From assembly GCA_947497175.1 (NCBI GenBank), contig CANMFM010000007.1, forward strand, positions 62,001 through 126,000: 64,000 bases of DNA, read 5' to 3'. The notes under the pieces were generated by a model, which was not told the DNA's origin, did not search any database, and was given only the letters and a program-made list of their open reading frames with translations. A program made the position numbers and the translations under genes. Source of the stretch: an uncultured Aquimarina sp. GTDB lineage: Bacteria > Bacteroidota > Bacteroidia > Flavobacteriales > Flavobacteriaceae. Below are positions 54,004 through 63,082 of this stretch, one piece after another; the first letter of the stretch is position 1, and the number at the start of each line of letters is the position of its first letter.

Positions 54004-54447
54004 ATGGGATATTTAAAAGATTCGCTTTTTTATAACGAGGCAATACAAGTACTGCGATATCCGTATGCAACCTATTATTTATTTGACACATTTATGGTGG
54101 CCGAAATTGATGAAGGCATTGTATATACGTGGGATGATCATGCTGAGCCAATAGTTGCAGAATTAAGCGAATTATACGATCAAAAGGGTGAAAGCTTAGT
54201 CCTCATATCTAATCGCGTACATTCATATTCGGTTAAGCCTAGTGACTGGATTAAATTTTTTAAGAATGATTATAAGCTAAAAGGGTATGCTATTGTAAGC
54301 TACTCCAGAAAGGGAATTATTGCTTCATTAGTAGAAAAACTTTTCATGCGTAATAGTTTTAAAAGCTTTGATAATCTAGAAGATGCCATAGCCTGGGCAA
54401 AAGAACTCACCACCATTGATAATGGTACTTCAGATAAGAGTGCTTAA
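54004..54447 (+). CDS. Hypothetical STAS/SEC14-like protein
   Basis: This is a 147-residue cytoplasmic protein. A YYLFDTFMVAEIDEGIVYTWDD start and KGYAIVSYSRKGIIASLVEKLF middle give alternating strands and helices resembling the SpoIIAA-like/STAS fold that Flavobacteriaceae carry in many small copies. The C-terminus is FDNLEDAIAWAKEL, a typical closing helix. No catalytic residues are evident and function is unknown. Confidence 0.6.
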   Translation: MGYLKDSLFYNEAIQVLRYPYATYYLFDTFMVAEIDEGIVYTWDDHAEPIVAELSELYDQKGESLVLISNRVHSYSVKPSDWIKFFKNDYKLKGYAIVSYSRKGIIASLVEKLFMRNSFKSFDNLEDAIAWAKELTTIDNGTSDKSA

Positions 54448-54585
54448 AATAGACATAGGTAGTGTATCTAGCTTAGAAGTTAGTTATTTTATTTTGGTGT
54501 ATTTTGTTTGAGTTAATGAAATAACGATTAGAATTCAGTCTTCACTATGTAATTTTTTAGTTTTACACATAGAAGGTTGTTTTAC

Positions 54586-56085
54586 ATGTCAAAAAAAAAT
54601 ACGATTCGCTTATTGGTATTCACTACATTGGTATTCTTACTATATTGGAGCATTCATCTTATAGTTCTTTCTCAAATTAAGACTATACTTCAAGATATAA
54701 ATGATGAAAAAATTCAATTTAAATATACGGATGTAGATCTGAGTCTTTTAAAAAGGTCTTTAACGCTTACAGATATTAACTTTTTTAAAGGCGAAGAGCT
54801 TCATATTAATATACAATCAATTCAATTGTCAGGTATTGATCCTTATGAATTATTGAAGTCGAACAAAATTAATGCTGCATCTTTAGATATACAGACCCCT
54901 AAAGTTGTAATCAATTCAACAACAACAGAAGATAGTAAGTTCAAGAAAAAAACAAGGAGTATTGATATTAGCATTAATAAAAGTAGTGTTAAAAATGGCA
55001 GCTTTACACTAATTAGCAATGACACCACTCATATACCTGTTCAAGGAATAAATGTTCGAGGAAACCTCAAAGGATTTATGATAAATGAGAAAACACTTGA
55101 AAATAAAATTCCATTTGTAACCTCTAATTTTCTATTAAAAATTGACACTATACAATTTCCGGTGGATGCATATCATAAATTGTATGTAGAAAAAACCATG
55201 CTATCAAAAGAAAACTTTGAATTTATAGGACTACATATTATCCCTCTACTAGACAGACAAAAATTTCATCAGGTGATTCCTGTAGAGCGTGATTATATAA
55301 ATTTGAAAGGAGAACGATTACTAGTAAAGGAGCCTTCGTTTTTTGATGATCAAGAGACATCTGATTTTTGTTCAGAAATGATCACCTTTGATCGTTTTCA
55401 TGCAACCATATATCGAGATAAAAGAATAAGAGATGACACTTCTATAAAACCTTTATATAGTAAAATGCTGCGAGAGATGGATACGAAGATAGCTATTGAT
55501 TCTATACTCATTTCTAATAGCACCCTAAAATATACCGAACATCCCGACAGCGATGCTGATGCCGGAGTTCTTGAATTTCATAACCTTAACTTACATAGTG
55601 GTTTATTAAGTAATATACTAAATTCAAAACCTGTTGATATTAAGATCAACACTCTGTTTATGAACCAAGCCCCCATGAAAGTGAAATGGATGTTTAATAT
55701 CAACGATCCTTCCGATTTTTTTACTATTAAGGGATCTCTTAAGAATGTGCAAGCAGTCTCCTTAAACTCTTTTCTGACACCAGTAGTAAAAGTAAAAGCC
55801 AAAGGAGCATTAGATGAGTTGTACTTTAATTTTAATGGAAATGTTAATAAGGCGACTGGTGATATGCAATTATCATTTGAGCAATTTGATGTAAGTATAT
55901 ATGATCAGGAGACCAAAAAAATAAAATCCTTTTTGAGCTCTATAGCCAATATGCTAATCGGTGGACAAGAAGATAAGGGATTAATCAAAGAAGAAGAGAT
56001 TTCTGTTAAAAGAGACCATACAAAATCATTTTGGAATTACTTCTGGTTGTGTATTCGAAACGGTCTGTTTAAAATTATTGTATGA
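54586..56085 (+). CDS. AsmA/DUF748-like membrane-anchored protein
   Basis: This is a 499-residue protein anchored by one N-terminal helix (LLVFTTLVFLLYWSIHLIVL), with the rest in the periplasm. The body is made of repeated beta strands with LxLxNLNLxS-type phrases (ITDINFFKG, LEFHNLNLHSG, ALDELYFNFNGNVN) similar to AsmA and DUF748 proteins, which may form lipid-transfer bridges. Length is shorter than bridge-type AsmA proteins. The start is placed at the ATG at 54586; an in-frame TTG is 9 nt upstream. Confidence 0.65.
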   Translation: MSKKNTIRLLVFTTLVFLLYWSIHLIVLSQIKTILQDINDEKIQFKYTDVDLSLLKRSLTLTDINFFKGEELHINIQSIQLSGIDPYELLKSNKINAASLDIQTPKVVINSTTTEDSKFKKKTRSIDISINKSSVKNGSFTLISNDTTHIPVQGINVRGNLKGFMINEKTLENKIPFVTSNFLLKIDTIQFPVDAYHKLYVEKTMLSKENFEFIGLHIIPLLDRQKFHQVIPVERDYINLKGERLLVKEPSFFDDQETSDFCSEMITFDRFHATIYRDKRIRDDTSIKPLYSKMLREMDTKIAIDSILISNSTLKYTEHPDSDADAGVLEFHNLNLHSGLLSNILNSKPVDIKINTLFMNQAPMKVKWMFNINDPSDFFTIKGSLKNVQAVSLNSFLTPVVKVKAKGALDELYFNFNGNVNKATGDMQLSFEQFDVSIYDQETKKIKSFLSSIANMLIGGQEDKGLIKEEEISVKRDHTKSFWNYFWLCIRNGLFKIIV

Positions 56086-56277
56086 ATACTGATAATGTAA
56101 AGTAACTAAATTAAATTGAAATGAAATATTTAAAAAATATATATCCAATCAAATGGCTTTTCTATTTTTTAGGAAAGAACTAAAAGGGTAGATAACAGTC
56201 AAATCGTATCCTTGTTAAACCCCCGTTAAACCTAAGGATTCACTTGTAAAAAAAACTTATTAAACGTATATTTTATT

Positions 56278-56916
56278 ATGAAAAAAATTTTAGTAGTCGG
56301 TGCTACAGGCACCACAGGAAATAACGTCGTAAATTTATTACATAACAGTCAATATTATGAACCGGTTGCCATGGTACGCCATGAAGACCAGCAAGCCAAT
56401 TTTGAGCAACAAGGAATAAAAACAGTGCTGGCAGACCTCACAAAAGAGGTGTCACATACTACTGAAGGTATCGATAAGGTCATCTTTGCCGCTGGTTCTA
56501 AAGGTAAAGCCTTGGATAGTGTAGATCGTAAAGGCGCTATGAAAATTATTGATGCCTCTAAAAAAAACAAAATTCAAAAATTAGTAATGCTAAGCTCTAT
56601 TGGTGCTGATGCTCCACAGCAGTCTGATACGCTGAAAGAATATTTACAAGCTAAGCAGGATGCTGATAGATATCTTGCCAATAGTGGTCTTGATTTTACT
56701 ATCGTGAGACCTGGTACCTTGAATGATGCCACACCTACAGGAAAAATAAGGCTAGCCCAAAACCTCGATAATAAAGAAGGTGAAATACCTAGAGGTGATG
56801 TGGCTAAGGTTTTAGTTCAGAGCTTAAATGATTCGGTTGCAAATCGCGAAGCTATCGAAATCCTAAACGGCGAAAGTACAATCGAAGAGGCGTTAAGCAC
56901 AGTACGCAATGCTTAA
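56278..56916 (+). CDS. NAD(P)-binding SDR-like protein (NmrA/YhfK type)
   Basis: This is a 212-residue protein with an atypical extended-SDR Rossmann fold: VVGATGTTGNNVV (about 6-18) binds the dinucleotide, and KLVMLSSIGAD follows. The classical catalytic YxxxK is replaced by LKEYLQAKQDADR, where a Tyr is present. FTIVRPGTLNDA is a conserved segment of the NAD(P)H-binding_10 group. Such proteins are flavin reductases, epimerases or redox sensors; here the substrate is unknown. A strong terminator lies 92 bp downstream. Confidence 0.82.
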   Translation: MKKILVVGATGTTGNNVVNLLHNSQYYEPVAMVRHEDQQANFEQQGIKTVLADLTKEVSHTTEGIDKVIFAAGSKGKALDSVDRKGAMKIIDASKKNKIQKLVMLSSIGADAPQQSDTLKEYLQAKQDADRYLANSGLDFTIVRPGTLNDATPTGKIRLAQNLDNKEGEIPRGDVAKVLVQSLNDSVANREAIEILNGESTIEEALSTVRNA

Positions 56917-57007
56917 TAAGATCTTAGTGCTTTAATCTACCAATAGAACTACGACTATCTGTCAGTTTTGTCACGTCAATTTGTAGATTAGGTGGGGAAA
57001 ATACCCC

Positions 57008-57038
57008 AAAGTGTGTAAAATATACACACTTTTTTTTT
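57008..57038 (+). terminator. Strong terminator after the NmrA-like gene
   Basis: 10-bp arms AAAGTGTGTA (57008-57017) and TACACACTTT (57023-57032) with a 5-nt loop, continuing into a long T run to 57038. Confidence 0.9.
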
Positions 57039-57128
57039 GATGTTAAATCGGTAATACCCTGTTATTCAGCGCTATCTTAAAATTGGTATTAAAGTTGCTA
57101 TTTCCGTGAAGGTATTAAGTAAACATTC

Positions 57129-58577
57129 ATGAAAAGAGCAACGTATTTTAATAAGACTGCAACATCAATATCCATTGATAGTTTAGAAAAATTTAGTGTT
57201 AAAGCACCATCAAACTTAATCCTGTTAGGAACATTTCTGTTGTTATTTGGAGCTGTATCTTTATTTTATTATTTACAACCTTATTTTGAAGAAATTCATC
57301 TCGAACGAATGAACTCGGTATGGGGTATTACGCTAATGACCCTAGGAATCTCATTATTAACGATTAAAGTAAGTTTTATTATATATATCTTATTTTTATA
57401 CTTACGATATAAAATTATTTCTCCTGTAACCAATGAAGAATTACCATTGTGTACGGTAATCGTTCCTGCATATAATGAAGGCGAACTAGTGTATAAAACA
57501 CTACATAGTCTGGCAGAAAGTGATTATCCTGCAGAAAAATTGCAAATTATATCTATTGATGACGGAAGTCAGGACAACACCTGGCAATGGATGCAAAAGG
57601 CTAAAAATGAATTGGGCAATCGTGTTTCGATTTACCAACAGCCTAAAAACAAAGGAAAAAGACATGCCTTATATCGTGGTTTTGACTTGGCAACCGGCGA
57701 TGTTTTTATTACTGTAGACAGTGATTCTATCGTTAAGAAAGACACTCTTCGTATTATGGCATCCCCATTTGTAGTTAGTGAAGATTGCGGAGCTGTAGCA
57801 GGAAATGTTCGTGTTTTAAATAGAGATAAAGGATTAATTCCTCGTATGCTCAATGTAAGTTTTGCTTTTAGTTTTGAATTTATACGATCTGCTCAAAGTA
57901 CTTTGGGTTCAGTTTTATGTACACCAGGGGCTCTATCGGCATATCGAAAAGCGGCTGTTTTTAATTGCAAGGAAGAATGGATAAATCAAACATTTATGGG
58001 CGAGGTATCAAAAATAGGAGAGGACCGTGCTATGACCAATATGATTTTAAAACAAGGGTATAAAGTACTGTTTCAGCGTAAAGCATATGTGTACACCAAT
58101 ATCCCCGAACGATATAAGAACTTATATAAAATGTTTATTCGTTGGGAAAGAAGTAATATTCGTGAGAACATAGCCATGAGTAAATTTGCTTTCAATGATT
58201 TTAGAGAGGGATCTAAAAGTGGTACTAGGATATTGCTGTTAAATCAATGGTTAAAAATGGTTATGGCATATCCCGCCTTATTGCTAATGCTATTTTTTAT
58301 CTGTACTTATCCTTTATTATTTTTGAGCTCTACTCTAGTAAGTATATTAATTTTCTCAAGTATTCAAGCACTGTTTTATGCTAAAAAACATAGCGCATCT
58401 GAGTCCCTTTGGGCGTATCCTTATAGTTTATTTTATGCTTTTACATTGTTTTGGATCACTCCTTACGCTATTGCTACAGCCGGAAGAAGTGGATGGTTAA
58501 CACGCGATTTATCTAAAGATCAACTCAAAGAACATGAACAACAGGTAGACGTTATTCCTGTCTCTGTTTTAGAATAA
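57129..58577 (+). CDS. Glycosyltransferase family 2, processive type
   Basis: This is a 482-residue inner-membrane glycosyltransferase. Two N-terminal helices (about 35-55 and 68-95) precede the GT-A domain: TVIVPAYNEG (start of the fold), DDGSQDNTW, the DXD-like TVDSDS, the GEDRAMTN acceptor motif, and IRWERSN, a variant of the QxxRW motif of processive synthases. Three C-terminal helices follow. This pattern (hyaluronan, chitin or poly-GlcNAc synthase) suggests export of a polysaccharide, but no polysaccharide operon surrounds it, so the product is unassigned. Confidence 0.85.
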   Translation: MKRATYFNKTATSISIDSLEKFSVKAPSNLILLGTFLLLFGAVSLFYYLQPYFEEIHLERMNSVWGITLMTLGISLLTIKVSFIIYILFLYLRYKIISPVTNEELPLCTVIVPAYNEGELVYKTLHSLAESDYPAEKLQIISIDDGSQDNTWQWMQKAKNELGNRVSIYQQPKNKGKRHALYRGFDLATGDVFITVDSDSIVKKDTLRIMASPFVVSEDCGAVAGNVRVLNRDKGLIPRMLNVSFAFSFEFIRSAQSTLGSVLCTPGALSAYRKAAVFNCKEEWINQTFMGEVSKIGEDRAMTNMILKQGYKVLFQRKAYVYTNIPERYKNLYKMFIRWERSNIRENIAMSKFAFNDFREGSKSGTRILLLNQWLKMVMAYPALLLMLFFICTYPLLFLSSTLVSILIFSSIQALFYAKKHSASESLWAYPYSLFYAFTLFWITPYAIATAGRSGWLTRDLSKDQLKEHEQQVDVIPVSVLE

Positions 58578-58583
58578 TAGGTA

Positions 58584-58600
58584 CAGAGTTCAGAGTTCAG
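58584..58600. repeat. 7-nt tandem repeat CAGAGTT
   Basis: Two full copies plus a partial third of CAGAGTT directly after the glycosyltransferase stop codon. Short repeats like this are scattered in some flavobacterial intergenic regions. Confidence 0.5.
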
Positions 58601-58731
58601 TTTTTGATCTCTTGTTTAATTGTATAGATAATTATTTTGTAGCCCATGTTTCAAATCTATAATAGAGAAATTTCAAGAGTATTTCTTATCTTATACTAAG
58701 AAAATGTTTAACTCTTAAAATATTGTCAATT

Positions 58732-58911
58732 ATGGAATTTATGGAAATAATGGATAACAAAGGTACCTTGCATTATATCAATCCCAGTCATATTTCTGGC
58801 CTTTGCGCAGTACAAGACAAATGCAAAATTAATGTAATGGGCCAGGATTATATGATTACCAAAGAAACCATGGAAGATATAAAGCTTCATCTTATGTCTT
58901 TTAGGCACTAG
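58732..58911 (+). CDS. Small hypothetical protein
   Basis: This is a 59-residue soluble protein starting at the ATG at 58732. It contains GTLHYINPSHISGL, then CKINVMGQDYMITKETMEDIKLHL. Some similarity to LytTR-like or FlbD-like small proteins (GxxxxINxxxI… pattern) is visible but weak. Function is unknown and the flanking genes do not help. Confidence 0.5.
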   Translation: MEFMEIMDNKGTLHYINPSHISGLCAVQDKCKINVMGQDYMITKETMEDIKLHLMSFRH

Positions 58912-59112
58912 AAAACAAGAACCTGTGTAGTCGATATTTGCAAATCAAATTTGTTCAAATGCTCTTGATCATTTACATCTTTAGATCGAACTTGCAGTAA
59001 CAATTATACCATTTCATTTAAATTTTATCGATAAAATACTCATTTTTACAAGGCGTAGAATGTATGTGGGTGCCCATATCTATTTTTGCTTAATAAATTT
59101 GAAAGCTAAGTT

Positions 59113-59145
59113 TTGAAACAATTCTACAAGTAAAATGTATTTTTG
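59113..59145 (+). promoter_or_regulatory. Promoter of the basic protein-ychJ operon
   Basis: TTG at 59113-59115 lies 22 bp before TATTTTTG (59138-59145), an exact -7 box. Transcription would start near 59152, so the start at 59176 is preferred over the frame opening at 59143. Confidence 0.6.
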
Positions 59146-59175
59146 CAAGCCTTAGAGTTATTAAGAGTATACGTT

Positions 59176-59346
59176 ATGCCCAAAAAAGGAAAAGAAAAAA
59201 ATACACAAAACAAGGCAAAGCATGCCAAACTGGTAAATCGCAAAAAGAATAAAATCAGAAAACAAAAAGAAACCAGGGCAGCACGTTTAAAAGAGTTAGT
59301 TCAAAAAATGAATCAACAACAGCATAAAGATAGGTCTCATGACTAA
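59176..59346 (+). CDS. Small, highly basic protein
   Basis: This is a 56-residue Lys/Arg-rich protein (MPKKGKEKNTQNKAKH, then KLVNRKKNKIRKQKETRAARL). It probably binds nucleic acid or ribosomes, though no family is recognised. Its stop overlaps the next gene (ATGACTAA), so it is coupled with the ychJ-like gene. Confidence 0.6.
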   Translation: MPKKGKEKNTQNKAKHAKLVNRKKNKIRKQKETRAARLKELVQKMNQQQHKDRSHD

Positions 59347-59728
59347 TTGTTATTGTGGAAAAGCGCTAGTATATGCATCTTGTTGTGGTAAAGTTCATGA
59401 AAATATTACATCTGCGCTTACAGCAGAAGACTTAATGCGGTCGCGGTATAGTGCTTTTGTATTGGCTAAAGGTGATTATTTATTGAAAAGTCACCATAGT
59501 ACCACCAGGCTTTCATCTGGTGAAAAGAAATCTATAGTACAATGGTCTACCTCTGTAGAATGGATCAGATTAGAGGTGTTGCATACTTCTAAAGGTACAC
59601 CGCAAGATACCAAAGGTACCGTAGCGTTCAAAGCATTCTATTATGAGCAAGGTGTCTTACATGTCATAGATGAACATTCTATGTTTACCAAAGAGAACGG
59701 TCATTGGGTTTATGTTGGAGTGGTGTAG
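59339..59728 (+). CDS. YchJ-family SEC-C motif protein
   Basis: This is a 129-residue protein. The N-terminal zinc motif is CYCGKALVYASCCG (residues 3-16), the SEC-C pattern CxCG(x)nCC. The NTF2-like body contains TAEDLMRSRYSAFVLAKGDYLLKSHH and a C-terminal NGHWVYVG. This matches YchJ/UPF0225. The function is unknown; SEC-C motifs bind zinc. Its start overlaps the upstream basic protein by 8 nt. Confidence 0.85.
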   Translation: MTNCYCGKALVYASCCGKVHENITSALTAEDLMRSRYSAFVLAKGDYLLKSHHSTTRLSSGEKKSIVQWSTSVEWIRLEVLHTSKGTPQDTKGTVAFKAFYYEQGVLHVIDEHSMFTKENGHWVYVGVV

Positions 59729-59742
59729 CTCTGAGTAAAACG

Positions 59743-59785
59743 AAAAATGACCTGTTTACTTAAAAGTTACAGGTCATTTGTGCTT
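59743..59785. terminator. Bidirectional terminator between ychJ-like and aldehyde dehydrogenase genes
   Basis: 11-bp arms AAATGACCTGT (59745-59755) and ACAGGTCATTT (59769-59779), 13-nt loop, with T-rich flanks on both strands between convergent genes. Confidence 0.8.
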
Positions 59786-59805
59786 CTTTTTCAATACAAT
59801 TTTAG

Positions 59806-61203
59806 TTAATCTTTAGCAATCATTATAGCCTTTGCATTGACGAATTCTTTTACTCCAAAACCACCATGTTCTCTTCCGTAACCAGAGTTTTTAACACCTC
59901 CAAACGGCATATTGGGTTCGGCTAATCCAAAGGAGTTAATAAATACCATTCCGGTATCAAAATAGCGTTGAGCAAGATCGACAGCTTTTTCTGTATCTTT
60001 AGTAAAAATACCGCCACCAAGCCCAAAACGGCTATCATTGGCAATTCTCATAGCGTCTTCTTCATCTTTAGCTTTTATCAAAGATGCTACGGGTCCGAAT
60101 AACTCATCGTCATAAGCCGGTTGTCCTGGAGATACAGAGCCAAGAACAGTAGCAGGATAAAAGAATCCTTTACCCTTTGGAAGTTTTCCTCCGCATAAAA
60201 TTTTGGCACCCTTATCAACACTTTCCTGTACTTGATCGTGGATTTTTTCTCGCAAATCTTCCCGGGCCATAGGACCCAAGTCAACGTCAGAAGACATGGG
60301 ATCTCCCGTCTTTAGATTTTGCATCGCATTTACAAAGCCCTCTTTAAATTTGTTATACACACTGTCTACAACGATAAAGCGCTTGGCTGCAATACAAGTT
60401 TCTCCATTATTATAAATACGCCCTTTTACGCACTTCTCTACTGCAACTTCTATATCAGCATCTTCAAGCACGATATAAGCATCGTTGCTTCCTAATTCGA
60501 GAACTGTTTTTTTAAGTTGTTTTCCTGCTTTTTCTCCTATAACTTCTCCAGCTTTTGGACTTCCCGTCAGGGTAATACCACGAATCAATTTATTTTTTAT
60601 AATTATATCTGATTGATCGTGATCAATGATCAGCGTTCTAAATAGGTTTTCTGGTAAACCTGCTTCTTTAAATACGTTTTCTAATAATTTACCGGTACCT
60701 GTTACATTGGCAGCATGTTTCAGTAATACCGAATTGCCAGCCATCAAATTGGCGATTGCATATCGAACTACCTGGTATGATGGGTAATTCCATGGTTGGA
60801 TACCATAAACAATACCAATAGGAGCGAAGGTGATGATACCTCTGCCACCATTAGAGAGTTCTCTTTCTTCAGGTTGTAACTGCTCAGGACCATGATTAGC
60901 AGTATAGTCGCAAATAGCTGAACACAAATCAATTTCCTGTTTGCTTTGCTTCACTAGTTTACCCATTTCTGTAGTCATGAGTTCAGCTAGTTCAGTTTTA
61001 TATTCTTGAAGCTTCTTACCAATTGCCTTGATGGTTTCGGCCCTCTCTGTTGTAGATTTGTGCCTCCATTTTAAAAAAGCCTGATGACTTTGTTCTATAA
61101 TTTGCGCTACGGTTTCATCAGACATATATTCATAATGCTCTATATCCTCACCAGTAGCCGGATTAACCGTTGTTATGGTTTTTACTTCTGTCATTGTACT
61201 CAT
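59806..61203 (-). CDS. NAD(P)-dependent aldehyde dehydrogenase, succinate-semialdehyde type
   Basis: This is a 465-residue ALDH. The catalytic Cys is Cys270 in NNGETCIAAKR, the general base Glu is Glu236 in VLELGSNDA, and the Asn in QPWNYPSYQ (about 139) contacts the substrate. The C-terminal PFGGVKNSGYGREHG is conserved. Resemblance to GabD/Sad-type semialdehyde dehydrogenases is high, but the substrate is inferred. An SDR gene starts the operon 17 bp upstream. Confidence 0.88.
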   Translation of the reverse strand: MSTMTEVKTITTVNPATGEDIEHYEYMSDETVAQIIEQSHQAFLKWRHKSTTERAETIKAIGKKLQEYKTELAELMTTEMGKLVKQSKQEIDLCSAICDYTANHGPEQLQPEERELSNGGRGIITFAPIGIVYGIQPWNYPSYQVVRYAIANLMAGNSVLLKHAANVTGTGKLLENVFKEAGLPENLFRTLIIDHDQSDIIIKNKLIRGITLTGSPKAGEVIGEKAGKQLKKTVLELGSNDAYIVLEDADIEVAVEKCVKGRIYNNGETCIAAKRFIVVDSVYNKFKEGFVNAMQNLKTGDPMSSDVDLGPMAREDLREKIHDQVQESVDKGAKILCGGKLPKGKGFFYPATVLGSVSPGQPAYDDELFGPVASLIKAKDEEDAMRIANDSRFGLGGGIFTKDTEKAVDLAQRYFDTGMVFINSFGLAEPNMPFGGVKNSGYGREHGGFGVKEFVNAKAIMIAKD

Positions 61204-61220
61204 AATACTACATTAAGTGA

Positions 61221-61961
61221 TTATTGTTGTTCGCTTGGCATGATGTATACATCATTGATATTTACACGATGTGGTTGTGTAAGCGCATAATATATTGCAT
61301 TTGCGATATCTTCTGCTTCTAAGGTTGTCATTTTTTGCATATCCGACATTTTCTCCTTAATATCTTCATCTGTTATAGTGTTTGTGAGTTCTGTTGAGAC
61401 AGCTCCTGGTTCAATAGATGTTACATTGATACCATATTGTGGAGCAAGCTCTTGTCGCAATCCCTCTGAAAACATTTTTACAGCCGCTTTGGTTGCACAA
61501 TACACAGCTCCTCCGGGAAAATACTTATATGCTGCCGTTGAAGAAATATTAATGATATGTCCTCCTTTGTTTTCGGTAAGTGTTGGTAAAACAGCAGCCA
61601 CCCCATTTAGAACACCTTTGATATTTACATCAACCATTTTATCCCATTCATCAGTCTTTAATTTCATTATAAAGGACAACGGCATTAAACCTGCATTATT
61701 TACAAGAGCATTGATAGTTCCGTAGTGATCCTTTGTTCTCGAAACTGCTTTTTCAAAATCTGATTTCTTGGTCACATCTCCAGTCACAACAAATGCATCT
61801 CCACCATGATCTTCTATTCTTTCTTTTAGCTCCTGTAATCGATCTTCGCGTCTTGCCATTAGCACAACTTTAGCTCCATTCTGGGCTAGTTTCATTGCAG
61901 TTGCCTCGCCAATTCCGCTTGATGCTCCCGTAATGAGAATTACTTTTCCTTCTAAATTCAT
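61221..61961 (-). CDS. Short-chain dehydrogenase/reductase
   Basis: This is a 246-residue classical SDR. It has the NAD(P)-binding TGASSGIG (11-18), NNAG (88-91), the catalytic triad Ser140/Ser141-Tyr154-Lys158 (INISS, YCATK) and a standard Rossmann fold. The Arg37-Arg38 pair in MARREDR suggests NADPH preference. Substrate unknown. It precedes the ALDH with 17 bp between them, so the pair could work on one alcohol-aldehyde-acid route. Confidence 0.9.
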   Translation of the reverse strand: MNLEGKVILITGASSGIGEATAMKLAQNGAKVVLMARREDRLQELKERIEDHGGDAFVVTGDVTKKSDFEKAVSRTKDHYGTINALVNNAGLMPLSFIMKLKTDEWDKMVDVNIKGVLNGVAAVLPTLTENKGGHIINISSTAAYKYFPGGAVYCATKAAVKMFSEGLRQELAPQYGINVTSIEPGAVSTELTNTITDEDIKEKMSDMQKMTTLEAEDIANAIYYALTQPHRVNINDVYIMPSEQQ

Positions 61962-62111
61962 AACTTTTTTATTTAAATATTGTTTATATTTTTTTGATAC
62001 TTAAAATTCGTTATAAATCATGGTCTTTTTTGATGGCATCACATTCATGTTTGACTGAAATACAATTTTATGAAAATGTGTTAATGGATTTATGCTATTT
62101 TAACAGCATAA

Positions 62112-62140
62112 ACAAAAAGAGAGCACCTGTTAGCGCTCTC
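62112..62140 (-). terminator. Terminator of the DUF4494 gene
   Basis: Arms GAGAGC (62119-62124) and GCTCTC (62135-62140) with a 10-nt loop; on the minus strand followed by TTTTTGTTT. Confidence 0.8.
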
Positions 62141-62173
62141 CTTAATTATTACTACGGTTTTTATGCCATCAAT

Positions 62174-62812
62174 TTATTCTTCTTCTTCTCGATAGTTTTG
62201 TGTTGACGGTAAAGCCATTTGTTCTACAATACTAAAACTTTCTGATGATTCTTCAATGTCGTTATCAATATTATCTTGAAGTAATTCGTCTGATCGTTCT
62301 GGTTTTTGGGTTTCTTCTATAGCCGGAACAGCATCTTTTAAGGTATTAAATCGCTCAATCCTTTCTACATCTTTTTCATCACCAGAGAAATAAGGAAATA
62401 CGTCCATGATAGGAGACTCAGCAATAGCAGGTATCGTATAATCTCCCATGGTGTTTTTCATTGCCTCATTAGTGTTATCAAAAGCTTCTTTTACATCATT
62501 AGCCTGTATTAATAAATACATATTCGACTTTCGTTCTTTACCACTTTCTTCATCATAGGCAATTAAGGATACTTTGGACTTAAACCAGCGATCTGAGTTT
62601 TCGAAAGGGTGAATCTCCGCATAATTAGCTACTTTTATATTGGTGATCTTAAATTCATCACTGATATAAGCAGACATTTCTTCATTAATTCGGCTTTCTG
62701 CCTCGGTATATGATATTGCATCTACTAAATATGGTTCTGTAGCCATTCGTTGTACTCCAGAATCATCAGTTTTTCTATATTTTACTTTACATTCGTACCA
62801 AATTGCACTCAT
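62174..62812 (-). CDS. DUF4494 family protein
   Basis: This is a 212-residue cytoplasmic protein. It starts MSAIWYECKVKYRKTDDSG and contains TEPYLVDAISYTEAESRI, KITNIKVANYAEIHPF and MYLLIQANDVKEAFDN, typical of DUF4494 in Bacteroidota (usually about 150-200 residues). The acidic C-terminal tail (from about 155) is variable. No function is known. A -7 box lies at 62834-62841. Confidence 0.82.
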   Translation of the reverse strand: MSAIWYECKVKYRKTDDSGVQRMATEPYLVDAISYTEAESRINEEMSAYISDEFKITNIKVANYAEIHPFENSDRWFKSKVSLIAYDEESGKERKSNMYLLIQANDVKEAFDNTNEAMKNTMGDYTIPAIAESPIMDVFPYFSGDEKDVERIERFNTLKDAVPAIEETQKPERSDELLQDNIDNDIEESSESFSIVEQMALPSTQNYREEEE

Positions 62813-62833
62813 ATTTCTTCTATTTTAAGAGGG

Positions 62834-62841
62834 CAAATATA
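62834..62841 (-). promoter_or_regulatory. -7 box of the DUF4494 gene
   Basis: The minus strand reads TATATTTG, exact TAnnTTTG, 21 bp upstream of the ATG at 62812. Confidence 0.5.
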
Positions 62842-62968
62842 AATGTTCTATCCAGCTCTATTAATACTCAAACAAAATAGATATTCACAATTCGTAAAGG
62901 TGAAAAGTATATGTTTAAAGATCAATATTTTAGTTATAAATATTTTATCTTCTATGGTATTATAATAA

Positions 62969-63060
62969 GGGCACTAACAAAAGAATTTTGATTTGAAGAG
63001 CACTCTGGCAGGTTATATAGGATACTTCAATTCTTTTGAGAATTTGATCCCTTAGTGCCC
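62969..63060. other. Unassigned structured intergenic element
   Basis: Two stacked complementary segments span 92 bp. The outer pair is GGGCACTAA (62969-62977) with TTAGTGCCC (63052-63060). The inner pair is CAAAAGAATT (62978-62987) with AATTCTTTTG (63029-63038). They give a 19-bp stem with a 13-nt bulge on one side; a further GAAG/CTTC pair may extend it. No T run follows on the minus strand, so it is not a standard terminator. Confidence 0.6.
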
Positions 63061-63082
63061 AGAGATCATCTGAAGCGTCATT

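Noticed and set aside
56121..56183. 20-codon frame (MKYLKNIYPIKWLFYFLGKN) between the AsmA-like and NmrA-like genes
   Set aside because: Hydrophobic and with a good ATG, but too short and without a promoter box; not enough to call a gene.
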